Source of the DNA: JBEKTY01 sp049515555
Lineage (GTDB): Bacteria; Planctomycetota; Planctomycetia; Pirellulales; Thermoguttaceae
Reading direction: 5' to 3'
Length of the DNA stretch: 64,000 bases
Assembly (NCBI GenBank): GCA_049515555.1
Contig: JBEKTY010000029.1
Span: 8,943 to 72,942 of the forward strand
Shown here: positions 62,519 to 64,000 of the stretch, one piece after another
Position numbering within the stretch: the stretch's first letter is position 1
Layout: each line of letters opens with the position of its first letter
Program-made: the position numbers and the translations under genes
Notes under the pieces: generated by a model
Told to the model about the DNA's origin: nothing
The model's input: only the letters and a program-made list of their open reading frames with translations
The model's database searches: none

Positions 62519-63364
62519 ATGAAGTTTGTCACCGTCGGGCTGCTGGCGGCAATCGCGGCCCTGGGGGCCTGGGGCGCCATCGGCTGCGCCGCCGTGCAGG
62601 CGGCCGCCCCATCGTCGGCCGGCGCCACCGCCGAATCCCTGCTCCCCGCGGCGCCGCGGGCCAGCGGGGAAATCATTTCCACCCAAGACCTCGGCCGGAT
62701 CCTCGCCGACGGCGGCCCCCTGATGATCGCCATCGCCGGCTGCTCATTCCTCGTCGTTACCTTCGTCCTGGAGCGGGCGATCAGCCTGCGGCGGGGCCGC
62801 GTCATCCCCAAGCCCTTCGTCCGCCGATTCCTGGAGCAACTGCGCGCCGGCGACCTGGACCGCCCCCAGGCCTTGGCCCTCTGCGAGGCCAGCGGCAGTC
62901 CGGTGGCGATGGTCTTCGCCGGCGCGGTTCACAAGTGGGGACGCCCCGGCGTCGAAATCGAGCAGGCGGCCATCGACCAGGGCGAGCGCGTGACCAATCA
63001 CCTCCGCCGGTATCTCCGCGTGTTCTACGGCGTGGCCACCGTCGGCCCGCTGCTGGGCCTGATGGGCACCGTGCTGGGTATGATCCAGACGTTCAACGTA
63101 ATCGCCACGCACGATGCGCTGGGCCGCGCCGAGCTGTTGGCCGGCGGCATCGCCAAGGCCCTCTTGAACACGGCCGGCGGGCTGGCCGTGGCCATTCCCG
63201 CCTCGATCGTCTACGTCTTCTTCCTCGGCCGCGTCGACCGCCTGGTCGTCGAAATCGACGCCCTGGCCCAGGAGGTGGTGCACCTGATCTCGGCCGAGGA
63301 GCTCCAGGAACAACAAGCCGCCGCCGGCAAGCCGCACGCCAAGCCGACCCGGGAAGCCGCGTGA
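62519..63364 (+). CDS. ExbB/TolQ/MotA-type proton channel
   Basis: 281-aa inner-membrane protein. An N-terminal hydrophobic segment (about 4-28) resembles a signal peptide and even a lipobox (GAIGC). Then come a membrane helix (about 64-84, GPLMIAIAGCSFLVVTFVLERA), a cytoplasmic region, and two helices with the ExbB core (GVATVGPLLGLMGTVLGMIQTF and GGIAKALLNTAGGLAVAIPASIVYVFF). These proteins use the proton gradient to energise outer-membrane transport or envelope movement. ATG 62519 is used; a GTG at 62489 is a possible alternative. The ExbD-type gene follows 48 bases later. Confidence 0.9.
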   Translation: MKFVTVGLLAAIAALGAWGAIGCAAVQAAAPSSAGATAESLLPAAPRASGEIISTQDLGRILADGGPLMIAIAGCSFLVVTFVLERAISLRRGRVIPKPFVRRFLEQLRAGDLDRPQALALCEASGSPVAMVFAGAVHKWGRPGVEIEQAAIDQGERVTNHLRRYLRVFYGVATVGPLLGLMGTVLGMIQTFNVIATHDALGRAELLAGGIAKALLNTAGGLAVAIPASIVYVFFLGRVDRLVVEIDALAQEVVHLISAEELQEQQAAAGKPHAKPTREAA

Positions 63365-63411
63365 AGGCCCGCCATGCCGCTTTAGACCCACCGTGCCGAC
63401 AAGAAACCTGT

Positions 63412-63840
63412 ATGCCCATAAGAACCCAATTCGACGAACAGCCCACGCTGAACCTGACGGCCATGCTCGACGTCATGTTCCTGCTCATCCTGTTCTTCGC
63501 CCTGAACACGAAATTCCTGGACGAGGAGCGGCTGATCGACGTGCGGCTGCCGCAGGTGGCCGATCGCGGAAACCTGGCCGCCGCGGCCGATTGCCGGACG
63601 GTCACCGTCAACCAGGACGGCACGATCACGCTCGACCAGAGCCCCATCACACTCGACGAGCTGACCGCCCGGCTGGCCGCCGCCCGGCGGCAATCCAGCC
63701 GCCTGGGCGTGCTGGTCCGCGGCGACGGCCGGGGGGAGTTCCAGCAGATCGCCGCCGTCTTGAATGCCTGCAAGCAGGCGGGCATCGGCGACGTGGGCAT
63801 ATCCGTGCGGCTGGCTGCGTCAGGACCCGTGAGGAAATGA
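63412..63840 (+). CDS. ExbD/TolR-type energy transducer
   Basis: 142-aa protein with one membrane anchor. NLTAMLDVMFLLILFFALNTKF contains the ExbD core with the proton-path Asp (MLDVMF). The periplasmic part has the strand-helix repeats of the ExbD/TolR domain (RTVTVNQDGTITLDQ, LGVLVRGDGRGEFQQIAAVLNACKQAGIGDVGISV). It pairs with the ExbB-type protein encoded just upstream and probably passes conformational energy to an envelope partner. No TonB gene is in the window. Confidence 0.9.
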   Translation: MPIRTQFDEQPTLNLTAMLDVMFLLILFFALNTKFLDEERLIDVRLPQVADRGNLAAAADCRTVTVNQDGTITLDQSPITLDELTARLAAARRQSSRLGVLVRGDGRGEFQQIAAVLNACKQAGIGDVGISVRLAASGPVRK

Positions 63841-64000
63841 GCAATGAGCTGTGAGCAGGAATTAGAAGTTAGGAGTTAGAACTGGACTTTTGCAAACTCT
63901 CAAATGGCGTTGGAAAAATGGGGGTTTTGGGGTCTAATGTTGACGTTTCGGCCGGGCGCAGGAGAGCCGGGCCGTTTGGAGGGACCAGGGAGGGGCCAGC

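Overview
The window reads as a GC-rich chromosomal segment of a planctomycete, most likely near Pirellulales. The reasons are family-level. Three secreted proteins carry the N-terminal L-x-x-E-x-L/F-E-x-R-x-L-L-S motif (Planc_extracel / LEPR type). One Cys-rich secreted protein has YTV-type repeats. One Ser/Thr kinase is fused to PEGA and leucine-rich repeats. NifU/NifS appear without any nitrogenase genes. Several families of short inverted repeats sit between genes, as is common in these genomes. No rRNA, tRNA, CRISPR array, integrase or complete insertion sequence was seen.

Layout. 0.2-3.2 kb: a BON-domain protein and a two-domain GT4 glycosyltransferase. 3.3-9.2 kb: a tight signalling operon of CheB-CheR-PAS fusion, PAS histidine kinase, single-domain response regulator, then a CsrA RNA-binding domain fused to a receiver domain, closed by a terminator-like hairpin. 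9.5-12.8 kb (-): a Tat-exported GH116-like glycosidase whose gene contains an in-frame copy of a mobile palindrome. 13.5-15.0 kb: an RpoD/SigA-like sigma factor. 15.1-22.9 kb (-): a 1645-aa membrane Ser/Thr kinase with four large LRR modules, and a secreted subtilase. 23.5-46.9 kb: a surface and secretome block of an outer-membrane barrel, a 921-aa LEPR protein, a giant protein of about 5650 aa with a matrixin-like zinc site, a decayed gene remnant and the YTV-type Cys-rich protein. 47.0-53.8 kb: nifU, nifS, a secreted cysteine hydrolase/ThuA fusion and an MFS transporter (the last three coupled by ATGA overlaps), then an enolase-superfamily enzyme. 54.0-56.2 kb: a lower-GC patch with an AlbA_2/ATPase protein and a DUF4160-DUF2442 pair. 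56.5-64 kb: a BamA/Omp85 protein, a small secreted protein, apt, a Dabb protein, a lipoprotein, and ExbB/ExbD.

The most unusual system is the signalling operon. Its last gene puts a post-transcriptional regulator (CsrA, with the RNA-contact residues intact) under a phospho-acceptor domain (Asp133 intact). This suggests a two-component pathway that controls mRNA rather than promoters. Other notable items are the giant metzincin-containing surface protein with a recurrent repeat I cannot name, octamer G-tract repeats in the leaders of two unrelated genes, and a palindromic element carried inside a coding frame. Function calls rest on motif recognition by eye; no database search was run.
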